Shown here piece after piece: positions 1 to 12,054 of a stretch of 64,000 nt of DNA. The DNA lies in the NCBI GenBank assembly GCA_036346225.1, contig JARFIW010000900.1, positions 434,001 through 498,000 on the forward strand. The letters run 5' to 3'. Source of the stretch: Platerodrilus igneus (taxonomy: Eukaryota > Arthropoda > Insecta > Coleoptera > Lycidae). A model generated the notes under the pieces. It was not told the DNA's origin, made no database searches, and worked only from the letters and a program-made list of their open reading frames with translations. The position numbers and the translations under genes were made by a program. Position 1 is the stretch's first letter, and each line of letters opens with the position of its first letter.

Positions 1-560
1 CGATTTTAAATACAATTCGTCGCCAACTTTTTTCTCTTCGATGGCTCTGTTGTGACGCGCGTTCTTGTCGAAATACTTCTTTGCATTTTTAGTTGAATTA
101 ATGGCAGCGACGCTTATCACACCTTCGGCCAATGCTCCAGGCAGTTTTTGCATGTTGGCTTTCACACAACGTGGAGAAACGAATCAAAGTACAAGCTTAT
201 TTAACTGATAAAGTAGTACAAGGTTACGTAACTATAACTATATTTATCAAAAGATGTTCTGCTTCATCAGTTTGTCGCGCCGCAAGTCGCCTTTGTTCCA
301 ATAGTTATCACAATCTATAATGCAGTTATTTCAGGATACTAACTTTGTTTACGTTAAGTTAATCCAACAAAAAGACTTCAAGTACACTCACTTACTCACA
401 CACGCACGCGCACATACCCAATAATAATATATATAAAAAAAGAGAATACCGTGCAAACGTTCAAAATACTAAAACTATTCATCTTTGGTATATTAGATTT
501 TTATAATTGAGAACAACATTGCAAATAATGATTATTGAGTGCATCGTAATTTTTTGGTTA
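1..560. other. No recognised gene
   Basis: AT-rich sequence with short chance ORFs only. I see no transposon motif, splice-bounded exon or repeat in it. Confidence 0.5.
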
Positions 561-682
561 AGGCTTGCAAATAAATTGCATGAACGTGAACCCGCGCGCG
601 ACCATCGGTATTCTGTTTTTAGATATTCACGTGTACTTTCTACCTAACAACCTTAAAAGTTCAGATTTTCCATCAAAGATCA

Positions 683-978
683 TTACATGTGATTTTCCAA
701 TGCTCCACCCGAAGGTACTACATTGGCCAAGAAGCGGTTTTTTTTTACCTGGAAAATTTTGAATTTTGCCGAACCCTTGCTGTTCCAAGCAAGGTAGGGA
801 TCTTTAACGTGCGTGACAACACTCACACACGGGACCTCCATTTTACCTCTCATCCGAACGAGGGTGTATTTTTGTGAAAAATGCTCGCCTAACATTTTTC
901 AAGCGGATTGTGTCGGGATTCGAACCCAGGACCTTGAGCGTAGTAGTCACATACATACCACTACGCCACGGAGCCGCC
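683..978 (-). mobile_element. tRNA-derived SINE, full-length copy
   Basis: Read on the minus strand, this 296-bp unit starts with a tRNA-like head carrying an A box (TGGCGTAGTGG) and a B box (GGTTCGAATCC, here as its complement near 915-925). A body follows containing CACGTTAAAGATCCCTACCT, and it ends in the tail CCAATGTAGTACCTTCGGGT plus GGAGCATTGG. It is flanked by perfect 14-bp direct repeats TCCATCAAAGATCA at 669-682 and 979-992, which are target-site duplications and define both ends. RNA polymerase III would transcribe it and a LINE would mobilise it in trans. Short ORFs across it are not genes. Confidence 0.93.
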
Positions 979-1029
979 TCCATCAAAGATCAGCTAGTAG
1001 TTTATAGTTTTCGTAAAGTCTAAAAGCAA

Positions 1030-1330
1030 CAATTTGGCCCCCGGATATATTTTCTTTTTTTTTTGCTATAGGCAAATGAGCACAATTGAAACAAACACTG
1101 TTACAATTGAGTACAAAACGGGTAGAATTCAACGTACTAAGAAGAAATTAAAAACTCAAAAAAGTCGGGGCTAGCCGTCAACTTCGACCCCTGATATATT
1201 TGCTCTTTTTTTCACTATAAACAAATGAGCACACTGGAAACCAACACAGGCACAAATTGAGCACAAAACGAACACAATTTAATGGATTAAGAAAAAAATT
1301 GAAAAACTGAAATTAAGGGCCAACTTCACT
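1030..1330. repeat. Tandem repeat, about 149-bp unit
   Basis: Two consecutive units begin at about 1035 (GGCCCCCGGATATATTTTC) and 1184 (CGACCCCTGATATATTTGC). Both continue with CAAATGAGCACA, GAGCACAAAACG-like and AAGAAAAAAATTGAAAAACT-like blocks. A partial third copy (GTACAAAACGAGCACAATTC) lies at 1665-1735. There is no coding potential. Confidence 0.7.
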
Positions 1331-1739
1331 CACCTCTCAGATTACTCCCGTTTCATTATTATTAAACTATTAATCTGCCTCAATCTCCTTATATCTTTTA
1401 TTAACAAGTTTCACTCTCTTTCTGTTGTTAATGACATGATGTAGCACTTTCAGAAATTGAGTAGTGCATAATGCATTGGTTTTAAATACGACTATTCAAA
1501 ATGTAATAAATGTTGAACACATTTTACAATGTAAGTGCAAATTTGCCGATGATGCATTACCTAACCTGACTCATAGGATAAACCGCCACTGAAATTGGGA
1601 ATCAGCTTCTAATATAGTATATATTTTACTGCTTGTTTGTATTACATAACTAAAACAAACAGCTGTACAAAACGAGCACAATTCATTGGACTAAGGAAAA
1701 AATTGAAAAATTCAAAGTGAGTGGGTGGCCAATTTGACT

Positions 1740-2940
1740 CTCCTCACCTACATTGCCTAATGGTAAAGCCAGTCCTATAATATCAAAAATAACGTCTTTT
1801 AAACGGCGACTGTATGGGTACCCTTAGAATATCAGCGTCATGACCTCGGTCGTAAACAGTTAACGTGAAACTTGTTCTGTGCGTGGAATTAATACTACGT
1901 CACCTGTTTTACGTTTTTAATTATCGCGTTCGAGAACGATTACTAGACAGAAAAGACGTGCGCATTGTAACTAACATTAGTAAAGTTGACTCACTGAATC
2001 ATTATCAATGACTAATGCTGAAGCATATTTAAATAATAATATTTACTATGTGCAATAAAATTATGATGAAATGTAGTTCCCAAATAAATGCTCTTTGAAC
2101 ACAAGAGTATATTTCTTGGTTACCAGAACAACGAAGACTCTAACAGTATTATATCGTATGTTCAAGGATGATCAAATTAAGATAGCTGTAATATTTTGCT
2201 CCGCGAAGTTCGTTTAAATTACAATTATACGAATTTTGCTAAATTAAATACTCAATGTATCCATAACGATAATTCAACGCAAACAAAAGTAAAAATCCAT
2301 CGCTTGTTACACAACTGATAACTGTGTTACAAATTCCTTCAACCGCCACCTGCTTGGACAATAGAACTTCTTTCGCTCGGTTTCTAAAGAGGATCATTAT
2401 TCCTATCCATACGGAATTCAATATAGCATTCACATATATTACGGTCAAATATGACGGGGCAATACAACTAAAAGCTTTAGTGCAAACAGTCAAGTCGATT
2501 TTTTAAAAGTTATAAAAAATTGCAAACAACTGAATCTCAACGACGTGCTAATATTTTTTGCAGGACACTTTATGTAGTGAAGTTCATTTCAAGTTAAATT
2601 TTTTGCTACAGGGTATTAATTCTTTTTGAATAGTTAATTTTCAATATCTTTGAAGATACTTTAGATATTATTTTCAATTTTGGTATATGTTAATAGGATA
2701 TAAATTAGAAAAAGTTGAAAAGAATATAATGGTCAACGTGTATTAAGTTAAAAAAGACTGCTCTCGAGTATTTACTAGTCATCTTCAGTGTTTTTTTCCT
2801 ACAAGAGCATAAAAAGTTAATGTAAATATTAATGTAAAGTTCACTTGTAGGAAAGAAATCTACCATCAAAATTAAAATAAATAAATTAAAACATGTCAAA
2901 TGTCATATAGATATCATTTTCTTGCGTAGTCAATATTAGA
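1740..2940. other. No recognised gene
   Basis: AT-rich DNA with small unrelated ORFs (2239-2493 minus, 2705-2899 minus) that show no domain I recognise. Confidence 0.4.
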
Positions 2941-2949
2941 GTTGGAATT

Positions 2950-3235
2950 GCTTTCTCTGTTTGTTTTCTACTATCATCTCTTCTTCTATTTCTATTGGCA
3001 CTGCTTTTTCTGTTTCTATTTTGTCGTCTGTCTCTTTTTCTATTTCTGTTGTTTTAGGTTTCCTGGAAGTACCATCTGTTCTAGTATCTGAGACACTTCA
3101 GCATAATAAATTATTATATTTTCTTCTGGCGAATCTTCCAAATTGATAACAATTCCTAAAATTTGCCTGGTAAGTTATTTGTCTAAATAATTAGATTACT
3201 TCGATTGCAAATCCTCTGTGTTTGGTGGCAACGCG
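2950..3235 (-). pseudogene. Pogo/Tigger-like transposase, 3' fragment
   Basis: This is the downstream part of a DDE transposase whose upstream part lies at 12055-12960, beyond the inserted gypsy provirus. Reading leftwards from 3235, the first codons give LPPNT. That is the start of the motif that follows the second catalytic Asp block in pogo/Tigger-type transposases ('LPPNTTH.LQPLD' in the family). The frame then degrades with stops. A Glu/Lys-rich tail (minus complement of the pyrimidine-rich stretch 2960-3070) may be its C-terminus. The fragment ends at the CGCG duplication 3232-3235. Confidence 0.6.
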
Positions 3236-3772
3236 AGTTACGATTTGGTCCTTGGAAGCTGTCTTTTTAAAAAATCTTCCAAAAACTCTTGTAACGAATT
3301 TAATTTTAAACAGAATTTACAAATGGAATTTTAACAAACTATATAAAATTACTCTAAGTCGAAAATACTGTTAAAATAGATTTGAGTAGCCTGAACAACA
3401 AACAATGTAAAAGCTGTGAGGCTCAAGACTGATTGATGATCTGGGGGTTCCCGGGGTATTTATGTTTCCCCTGCCCCTCACATGTCTGTGGGAATTGCAG
3501 AGCTCATGACTGCTTATTTCTTTATTCTATTTCATAACACAAAGTAACAATCTTAATTCTAATAATTGCGGTTTCTATAACGTCTGTGACCTGCACCTGC
3601 AGTATCACTTACATCTAGAATACATTGTATTCACATCCGTTCCCACAACTTGCTTGTGAACTTTCATTAACCTTTTCTTTATTTATCCTTGAAATACAAT
3701 GTTGCATCTAACATAAGTTTCTTAATAATTTCTATTTAATTAGACATATATTGATTTGAGGAATATGTAACT
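3236..3772 (-). repeat. 3' LTR of the gypsy provirus
   Basis: 537 bp, beginning (minus strand) AGTTACATATTCCTC at 3772 and ending GTAACT at 3236. It aligns over its whole length with 11524-12050. A short G-rich tract (GTCGGGCAG, complement of 3773-3781) abuts it at the polypurine-tract position. Confidence 0.9.
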
Positions 3773-3892
3773 CTGCCCGACGTAGATGAAAAATTAAGAA
3801 TTTTGCTTAATTTTTTAAATTTCTTTGTCCTTTAGGGTACATTTATTGTTTCTTTATTTACCTTTGTTTCCATATGACTAAAATTTCTTTCT

Positions 3893-5480
3893 TTATTCTT
3901 GTCTAAGATATTTTTTGTACAATACATACATGATTAGTAAAATGATTAAAATAATTAATAAAATTGTCCAAACGTTTATGTTATCGTAATGTAACTTTGG
4001 CACTTTTAACTCACTTAAGTGTTCTTTGTAATTGTCCATTAGTTTCATGGCGTGGTTGAGATCGTTTAAATCTAGGTATTTCTTGATTATTTCGTCGTTT
4101 TCGGGATGTGTAATCTTGAACTGTAGTTCCGATAAATTTGCGAATTTCTTGGTTACTGTTGGATCTTGATATATTCGAATTATTTCGTTCTTCAATTTTA
4201 GATAACAGTCTTCCTTAAGGGTGATTACTTTGCTTCCAATTAACGCTAAATTGTTTTCGTCTTGGTTGCAGTGAGCGGTTGCTATTACTTCTTGTGAAAA
4301 TACAGCAACCCATTTGTTTTCCATAACTTTTTGAATTTTTCATGTTGGTGATTTGTACCTGTTTTGCTTCACAGTGTTCGTAATGATTTGAAAATCTTAA
4401 TAATTGCATTTCGCAAGGGCTATCTGCTTGAATAGCTGTTGTTAATGATTGGCATAAATATTGACTTGGTTTCACTTCGTTACACTTTTCGTTCGTGTAA
4501 CCATATCTGAGTTCATTTAAGGAAAGAATCTTGGTTTTAGGGATGATAACTTGATACATGCTAGTAATTTTTATGGGGAAGACAAATAAATGATAATAAC
4601 TGTCAGTGTTACTTTCTACTATGGGAATTTCTATTAAAAATTTGATTTCGCTGTTTTTTACATATCCTTTCACTATGACTATTTTTTCAAATATGATGTT
4701 TGATTCTATTACTTCGAAGGGTAGTTTACTGTTAGTTATAAATGATCTAATTCTTAATAATTCTTTTAATAAGTCACTTGGTTCTATAATACTATAGTGT
4801 AACGTGTTTAATTTTGAAAACGTTACAGCGTTTTTTAATGTGGCTAAAATTTATTGAATTACAGTAAGGGTTGATATTATTTGAGTAAATATCGTATTGA
4901 ATCTGATTAAGTCTCGCATTCCTAACATTGTGGTTTGCATGTTACTTTCAAGGGTTTGTATTCCTTTGGCTATACTGTCTTGATTTTTTACTAGCTTTCT
5001 TAGCGTATCGTTGAATTTTATTATAGATGATTGGGTTAAAGATATTTGATTTTTAACAATGGTTTTTATGTCGTTTTGGTTTTCAATTAACTGTTGTATG
5101 GCGTTGTCATATCGTTCTGCATCTTGGTTGTTTAAGTTGCCTGTGATAGCTTTTATTATATTACATAGTCCATTAATAAATCCTTTTTTTCGTCTGTAAT
5201 TTGTTCTGTTGGTATTAATCTATTAAACTTATCTTCTATGTTTCTTAAAATGTTTTCTATTATACTGTTGTAATTTAGCATTTCTATCGCGTACTCTTTT
5301 CCGAATTAGGCTGTGTCCATTAAATGTTTCAATATGTAATAGTTGTTTCTAAGTATGTAAAATTCTTGTTTTAATTCCGTTAAATCAATTTTTTGTGCGA
5401 AAGTCCAGTAGTTTATGGTATTTTGCATACTTCTCAATTTTACTGGTAGTATATCGGGGTTGTTTTTAATATCTTCAACT
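3893..5480 (-). pseudogene. env: Errantivirus envelope glycoprotein, broken
   Basis: This fusion-glycoprotein gene is the third gene of the provirus and lies between the integrase end and the 3' LTR. Visible features in order are: a basic RRKK cluster at about 5183-5194, directly followed by a Gly/Ile-rich hydrophobic stretch, as at the furin site and fusion peptide of gypsy/baculovirus F-type envelopes; a coiled, Asn/Gln/Ile-rich segment (4860-5150); a Cys-containing ectodomain (4330-4670); and one strong transmembrane helix with a short Lys-rich tail near 3905-3990. Ectodomain and anchor lie in different, overlapping frames (4215-4673 and 3893-4324). Other frameshifts separate the cleavage region, so no complete protein can be made. 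Confidence 0.8.
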
Positions 5481-5481
5481 A

Positions 5482-8400
5482 TCATGTCGTTGTCTGTTCT
5501 ACCTGGGTGGAGGTTGACGGCAAGGGTGATGGCTGTCCATCTAAAATTACACGGTGTCTTAGGTTTTTCAAATGAATATATTTTACTATTTTTCCATTGT
5601 CTACTACGGCTATATTTTTGTCTGATATTTTTTTGATTTTGAACGAGCCTAAATTTCTAAGGGCCGTTTTGTGTCTTTTACTTTGAAAGTTCTTCTCATA
5701 TACGGTCTGTCCTTTTGACAATTTATTTATGTCGGTATGCTTATTGCGGGTTGTTGTAATACGTTCCTTGTCTTTATCTAGTTTACCTTTTACCTTATCA
5801 TAAGTTATTTCAAGTTTTTCTTTATGGTCTACTGTTGGTATACTTCTTTGTTGTAATGTATGTCGTAAGGGTTACGGGAATCTGAATGTCCTAATGTTAA
5901 TTCTAGGGGTGTAACATTTGTTGATGAGATGATTGTATTGTTGTAAGCAATTAGTGCGTATGACATTAAATTAGTGATGTGTTCTTTCATGTAAGATAAT
6001 CTTAATAATCTGATCTGCTCTAATAGGATTAGGTATAATTTTTCAATTAATCCGTTTGATTCAGGGTGGTTTTCGGTTATAAAACGAATTTCTAGGGTAT
6101 TTTGAATCGTTTCATTTCTGAATTCGCTGCCATTATCTAAAGTTATGGTTTCGGGTGTACCGTAAAATGTAAAATATTGTAAGAATCCTTGGTTTACGTC
6201 GATGCTACTTTTGAAAATGATGAGTATCGCTTGACCTACTTTAGTGAATGCGTCTACAATTGTTAAAAAGTTTAGTGCTTCTACTACTAAAGTGTCTGCA
6301 TATAATTTTTGAAAAGGTTTGTCGGGTGTTTTGGTTTACATTAAGGGTATTTTTGGGGGTGTTCTGTCGTATTTTGCTATATCGCATAATTCACATTGGT
6401 TGATCAAATCTGTGGTTAGTTCTTTCATGTCCTTAAAGTAGTATCTCCTTATAAGTTGCTTTAGTGTTTCACCGATTCCACGATGGTTGGTTTTGCCTTC
6501 ATGTTGATTTCTAATTACGTCGTTTATTTCGTCAGTGTCATTTAAAGTTATTAATTTTCTTGCACATCTAATAATTTCAGGACCAGAGTTATTAAATAAT
6601 TTAATATATAATTACGAAAATCGTCTGTATAAATATTCAGTGGTGAAATAAAAATAAAACGTTTTTTCTCGGGATATATTCTTTTAGAATTTTAATTATT
6701 TGTTCCTAATTATCGTCTTTAGTTTTTAGATTTGGTATATTTTCTTATTGTCTATTTTTGTGTATTTTACGGGATTGGGACTGGTTAAAACTTCGGTAAT
6801 TATAAATTGATTTGGTTTTATGCCTATGATTTCGTTTGATATTTTAATTGCGGTTTTTGGTTCTTCGTTTTGTGTCGAGTGTATGGTGTCTATTTCTTCT
6901 GGGTTTTCTCTTATCTCTGTTTCGTCTACGTTGCTCTTAATTGACTCTGTTTCTATTGCGTTGAGTTGTATTCTGCTTAGTGCGTCTGCGTTATTGTTAT
7001 AAATTCCTTTTTTGTATATAATTTCGTAATCATATTTTTCTAATCTACTACTCCATCTTTGTAGTTTTGAGTTTGCTTCCTTGAGTTTGCATAACCATAC
7101 TAATGGTCTATGGTCGGTGTATATATAGAATTTTTTTCCATAAAGGTATGGTCTATAATATTTCGTTGCCCAAATTATTGCTAATAATTCCTTCTCGATT
7201 GTGCTGTATTTTTGTTCCGTTTCGTTTAGGGTTATAAATTGGTAGCTGATTGGTTAATCGCTACCTACTTTTCCTTGACTCAATACTGCGTCTAGTGCTA
7301 CGTTTAATTGGTCGGTTGTCAATATAAATGGTTTCAAAAATTCTGGGTATTCTAATACAGGGTGATTCGTGAATATGCATTTAATTTTTTCTACGGTTTT
7401 AATAAATTCTGGAGTGTGTTCAATTTTATTTCCCTTTTTTAAAAAGTTCGTTAGTGGTTTGGTTATCTGTGCGTAATCTTTGATGAATTTGCGGTAATAA
7501 CCACCGAGTCTTAAAAATCCTTTGATTTCTTTGTTAGTTTTGGGTAAGGGGTAATTTAGTACTGCGTTTGTGCTTTCTTGGTTTGGCATAACTTCTTGTG
7601 GGGTTATTATGTGTGCTAAAAATGATACTTCTTTTTGTAAGAATTCGCTTTTGTAGTTGAACTTTAAAATGTGCTTTTCTTAGTCTTTCGAAAACTTCTC
7701 TCAATCTTTCAATGTGTTCTACCAATGATGTTGAATTTATTATTGTCGTCTAGGTACACAAGACATTTTCGTTGTGTATCTCTCTTAAAATGTTATCCAT
7801 GACTCGTTGAAAGGTGGCGGGTGCGTTTTTCAATCCAAATGGCATACGTTTGTATTCGTAGTGCCCTCTAGGTGTGCTAAATGCGGTTTCGATGTGTCTT
7901 TCTCGTCCCTCTCAACTTGGTGATACCCTGAGGCGATGTCTAATGTTGAAAAATATTCACACTCTCCTAATTTGTCTAAAATCTCGGTGATATTGGGTAG
8001 TGGGTACTTAATGTCTACCGTTTTTTCGTCTAGCTTTCTATAATCCACAACCATTCAATGTTTTTGCTTGCCTGAGGCGTCTAATTTCTTTGGTACTATT
8101 AATACAGGGCTGCTTCATGGTGAGTTCGAGTGTTGGATTATATCCCGCTTTAATAAGTCTGCTACCTGTCTATCTGCTTCTTCTTGGCTTGTCCGAGGTA
8201 GTCTGTATGCTTTGGTAAAAATTGGTTTATTATCCGTTAATTCTATATTGTGTTTGACTGTGTTAGTAAAGATTAAAGATATTTGTTCGCAATGAAATAT
8301 ATCACGGTATTTAAAACCTAAGTCTTTAATTGCACTCTCCTCTTTGTTATTAATGTCGTTGTTGAAACGAATGTTAATTAAGTTTTCTCTTAACATTCTA

Positions 8401-9098
8401 TCGTTTTCTAAATTTTCGGTGGTTTCCATTTCGTTAAAATTCACTTCTTCTACGTTAATTGGGTTTGTCAGAGATAGTTTTACGGGGTAGTCATTTGAGT
8501 TTAAAATAGTTGTAGTCGCGTAATTGTTCTTTATTTGTACTTGTGCTGTGAGTGTTTCTACTCCGGGTTGGAATGACATGTGGTTTATTATGCCTACGTC
8601 GTTTTTGAATTTACTAAAATTTTTGTTTTTTTCTCTGTCCGGGGTTCTATAGTGTACTTTTGCTCGGTTTGTGTATTACTATTTTGGAATTTAATGGGGA
8701 TTTGCCCGTGCTTTGTTCTTAATAAGCGATTTTTTTATGTCGATGTTTGCTCTTAATTTTCTTAGAAGATCCATTCCTGTATGTCCGTCGTACTTGTCGT
8801 TAAATTCAAAAATGCAAAATTTATGTTTTATTCTTACGTTGAATGTTTTTGGCAAAGGTATGTTCGCTATGAATTGATGTAGTGTTGTTTTAATTTTAAA
8901 GGGTTCTCTTTCTACAAAATCTAAATAATGTTTTTTTAAGGTTCGGGGGCTAATTAGCGTTTTTGAAGATCCGGTATCGATTAGTAATTTAAGTTCTGCG
9001 TGGGGTATTTCTATGTATGACAGTATTAGTTGATTGATATTATTTAAATTGATTATGTTTGGTCGTTTATAAATCGGTCTAATTGAAAATTTGAGCAC
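5482..9098 (-). pseudogene. pol: Gypsy polyprotein: protease, RT, RNase H, integrase (broken)
   Basis: Minus-strand domains in order. Aspartic protease at 8691-9098 with LLIDTGSSKTLI and a C-terminal GMDLL. Reverse transcriptase at about 7534-8300 with [35 protein letters not shown] and the YLDD active-site codons near 7770; frame changes lie between these blocks. RNase H and tether at 6900-7590, with FLRLGGYYRKFI, EKELLAI and TDHRPLVWL at about 7093-7122. Integrase at about 5770-6600, with an HH-CC zinc knuckle (CELC near 6390) and a DDE core whose second Asp lies in TLDNGSEF (6120-6143) and whose Glu lies in ESNGLIEK (6034-6065). The C-terminal basic tail ends near 5482. Several frameshifts make it non-functional. 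Confidence 0.92.
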
Positions 9099-10238
9099 GC
9101 ATTTTCGTCGTCGTCCTCTTCGTAATTTTCACATGGGTCGCCACGTTCGTAGTTTTCCAAGTGATTTGGTTCATCGTCTCTACTAGAGTTTGTGTAATTA
9201 TTTCTGTCATTATTAAATTCTTTTCCTTCTTGGTGGAATACTTCTTCTAAAATAAAGTTTCGTTTTTGGTTCTGGCTTAGTCGGATTTGCGATATCTTTG
9301 TATTTTGTCTGGTGTTACCAGATGAAGTGTGCATAGGAGTTGGCTTGTAATAACTGTTAGGGTTGTTATGGTTATTCATCATCGGTGTATTTCTGTTAGG
9401 GTTTGCGCCGAATCCTTGCCTTGGCTGGGTTACGTGTTGGTTAAATCTTTGTGGAAATGTGGGTTTTGTAAAATTTGAGTTAAATGTTGGTCTCGGGAAT
9501 TGTATAAATTGATTGTTGAAATTTGTGTTATTAAAATTTGGGTTGTTAATTTGAGATTGATTCATTTGTGCGTTAAATGGTGTAATTTTTGGTTGTGTGA
9601 TTATTTGTCTCGCGGCTTGTATGATTTTATCGGTGAGTAGCTTTTATTTGCGTTAGGGTTATATAGTCTACTTCGGTAATACATAACGTTTTCTTCTTTT
9701 ATGATCATATTCATTGCCTTGTCTAAATTTTTGGAATGTTGGAATCTTATTTTGTATGATAACCGTTCAAATAGTGCGTTTAGGTAGGTGTCCAGTGGCA
9801 TGACGTCGTACATTTTTGTCTTCAATATGCGGATATTTTGGTCGGGTTCTTCGATTTTTAATTTTGTCAGAATTAAACTCCGTACGTCTTGATATTTCAT
9901 TCCGAATAGGTATGGTGATTGGTTACTTTCCATTCTAAGGTTTATTAGATCGCGGATTAGACATTTGATGTTGTGCTAGTCGCCAAAATATGAAATTAGG
10001 ATACGTTTGGAATCTTCCCATTGTTCAAGGTCATCTCGGCTGGCAATTAGCGTTAGTGACCTTCCGGTTAGTTTGCTTGTTATTAGGCGTAAAAGTAGAA
10101 CATTGCGATTTTTGTTGTCTCCTGGTTTATAAAAGGTCATTAAAATATTTCACACACGGTGATATAGCTACCTAAGAGTGCCTGATCTCCGTTATATTGG
10201 GGAATACTTTCGAGATAAATCTTCATGTCTAAACTCAT
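9053..10238 (-). pseudogene. gag: Gypsy gag, broken
   Basis: This is the structural nucleocapsid precursor of the provirus. A plausible start is the ATG at 10238 (MSLDMKIYLESIPQYNGDQ), whose 'IP.Y.GD' opening is typical of insect gypsy Gag. A block at 9601-9933 (LNALFERLSYKIRFQHSKNL) is the capsid-like part. The C-terminal segment 9053-9565 is rich in Asn, Gln, Phe and Pro, then acidic. Gag overlaps the protease frame at about 9053-9098, consistent with frameshift expression in this family. I see no CCHC knuckle. Stops and frame changes lie between the blocks. Confidence 0.75.
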
Positions 10239-10244
10239 GGTTGC

Positions 10245-11507
10245 TCTAATAATTTAATGGTCGCTTTCAGTTCTAATTAATATCAAATTTTTGTATAAAT
10301 TAAGATTTATTTTTTAGTTTGGTTTGTATTAAGTTATTTAAAGAGTCGCTTTACTTAAATTTTATCTGTAGTTATCAATTGCTATAATTACATTAAGGAA
10401 TTTGTGCTTGGTAATGTCTCGTCAATTGCTGTAGCTTTGAATTCGTATATTTTTATACTTTGCAAATGTTACAGTTGTTGCGAATCGAGTTTTAATTTTC
10501 TGAATGGTTTTATGTGGGTAATAATATTTTGTAATAACTGCGTTATAATTTGCACGTTTTTAATTAAGTGTTTACTATAATATCTCGTCTCGGTAGGTGT
10601 TGTATTAGTAAATGCATAAAATGCTTCCTTTATATTTGTACAGTCTCGTTACTTTGAATGTCGAATTATAGAGATTCAGGTTTTCTGAGTGACGTTATTT
10701 CAGTAAATCATTCTGTTACAATAAATTGCGTAAATGTTCCTTTATAATTAAATACTTTCGTACTGAAAATATCCAATTATAGTTTTATGTGGTTTTGATG
10801 AACGTTACATCCTTTGGATTTTACTGAATGGTTTTTTATTTCAGTGATGGTTTCCGGTAATAATTGTATGAGAATTGCGTTTTAAATTTGTACGCTTTGT
10901 TTCAAACTTATGCTGAGTTAATTCAATTATAAATTGCAAAGATGTTTCTATAATTACACACTTTCGTCAATTGTTGCGTTGAAGTGTTTAATTTATAGAA
11001 TTTGATGGAAATTTAGTTTCGAATAAATCGTTTCTGTAATTACTTGCTATAATAAGAATTGCGTGTTATTTATACATTAAGCTTTCAGACTTTGCTGAAT
11101 AAATCGTTTCGTTTGTAGTAATTTGTAATAATTTGCGCATATAAGTGCCTTTTTATAGTTCTCTTGTTAAAATAAATTCTCTGAGTAGATTCTTTTCATA
11201 AATGGCATAAATATTAAATTGCGATAATAATAATTAGAATTTGTACATTAAAATTTCTTTCTAGCTAGCATCAATAATTTGAAAAGAATAAATTGGTTAG
11301 GATAAATGAACTTACATAATTTTCATCAGCGCTTTCATCTGTTTTCCTTCCTTGGGCTTGGTCGATTTTGTACCTTGTCCAAGTTTAGTTTCTTGGAACT
11401 CGGTCAATTTTGTACCTTGTCCAAATTTTGTTTTGCTCTTACAGATTGGGAATTGAAATTCCAGACCACCAGTTCTTCGAATTTGGGTTCCCAAGTGACC
11501 TTCTGGA
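10245..11507 (-). other. Gypsy 5' leader
   Basis: About 1.26 kb of T-rich (plus-strand) non-coding DNA between the primer-binding site and gag. Loosely repeated pieces such as TAATTGCG, TTTCGT and TTATAATT recur, so the leader may contain diverged tandem repeats. There is no ORF of note. Confidence 0.5.
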
Positions 11508-11523
11508 TCCGTACAACTGCGCC
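11508..11523 (-). other. tRNA-Ser primer-binding site
   Basis: On the minus strand the LTR end GTAACT is followed by GGCGCAGTTGTACGG. Its first residues (with the shared T: TGGCGCAGT) are complementary to the 3' end of insect tRNA-Ser (ACTGCG plus CCA), the primer of the 17.6/297-type gypsy elements. Confidence 0.75.
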
Positions 11524-12050
11524 AGTTACGTTGGGCCTTTTTAAAAAGTTTTCTTTCAAAAACTCTTGTAACAAATTTTATTTTAAACAGAATTTACAAA
11601 TGGAATTTTAACAAACTATGTAAAATTACTCTAAGTCGAAATTACTGTTAAAATAGATTTGAGTAGCCTGAACAACCAACAATGTAGAAGCTGGGAGGCT
11701 CAAGACTGACTGATGATCTTGGGCTCCCGGGATATTTATGTTGTCCCTGCCCTTCACATTTCTGTGTGAATTGCAGAGCTCATGTCTGCTTATTTCTTTA
11801 TTCAATTATATAATACAAAGCAACAATTTTAATTCTAATAATTGCGATTTTTATAACCGTCTGTGACTTGCACCTGCAGTATCTCTTACATCTGGAATAC
11901 AATTGTATTCACATTCGTTCTCACAACTTGCTTGTAAACTTTCATTAACCTTTTCTTTATTTATCCTTGAATTACAATGTTGCATCTAACTTAAGTTTCT
12001 TAGTGATGTCTATTTAATTATACATATATCGATTTGGGGGATATATACCT
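11524..12050 (-). repeat. 5' LTR of the gypsy provirus
   Basis: 527 bp, aligning with 3236-3772. Its outer end has decayed (ATACCT instead of GTAACT on the plus strand) but directly abuts the CGCG duplication at 12051-12054. Confidence 0.9.
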
Positions 12051-12054
12051 CGCG

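Larger units (their letters stand above)
3236..12050 (-). mobile_element. Ty3/gypsy errantivirus-type provirus, degraded
   Basis: This 8815-bp LTR element runs right to left. It is bounded by two similar LTRs, a primer-binding site matching tRNA-Ser, gag, pol (protease, RT, RNase H, integrase) and an env. It sits between 4-bp duplications CGCG (3232-3235, 12051-12054), matching the YRYR-type preference of this group. The LTR ends AGTTAC...GTAACT are typical of errantiviruses. The LTRs differ by many substitutions and small indels, and every ORF is broken, so this is an old, inactive insertion. It interrupts a pogo-like transposase. Confidence 0.93.

Noticed and set aside
813..1007. Short ORFs over SINE copies (also near 18537, 43359, 43501, 55555)
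   Set aside because: The same peptide strings recur in each SINE because of shared sequence, with no conserved frame integrity.
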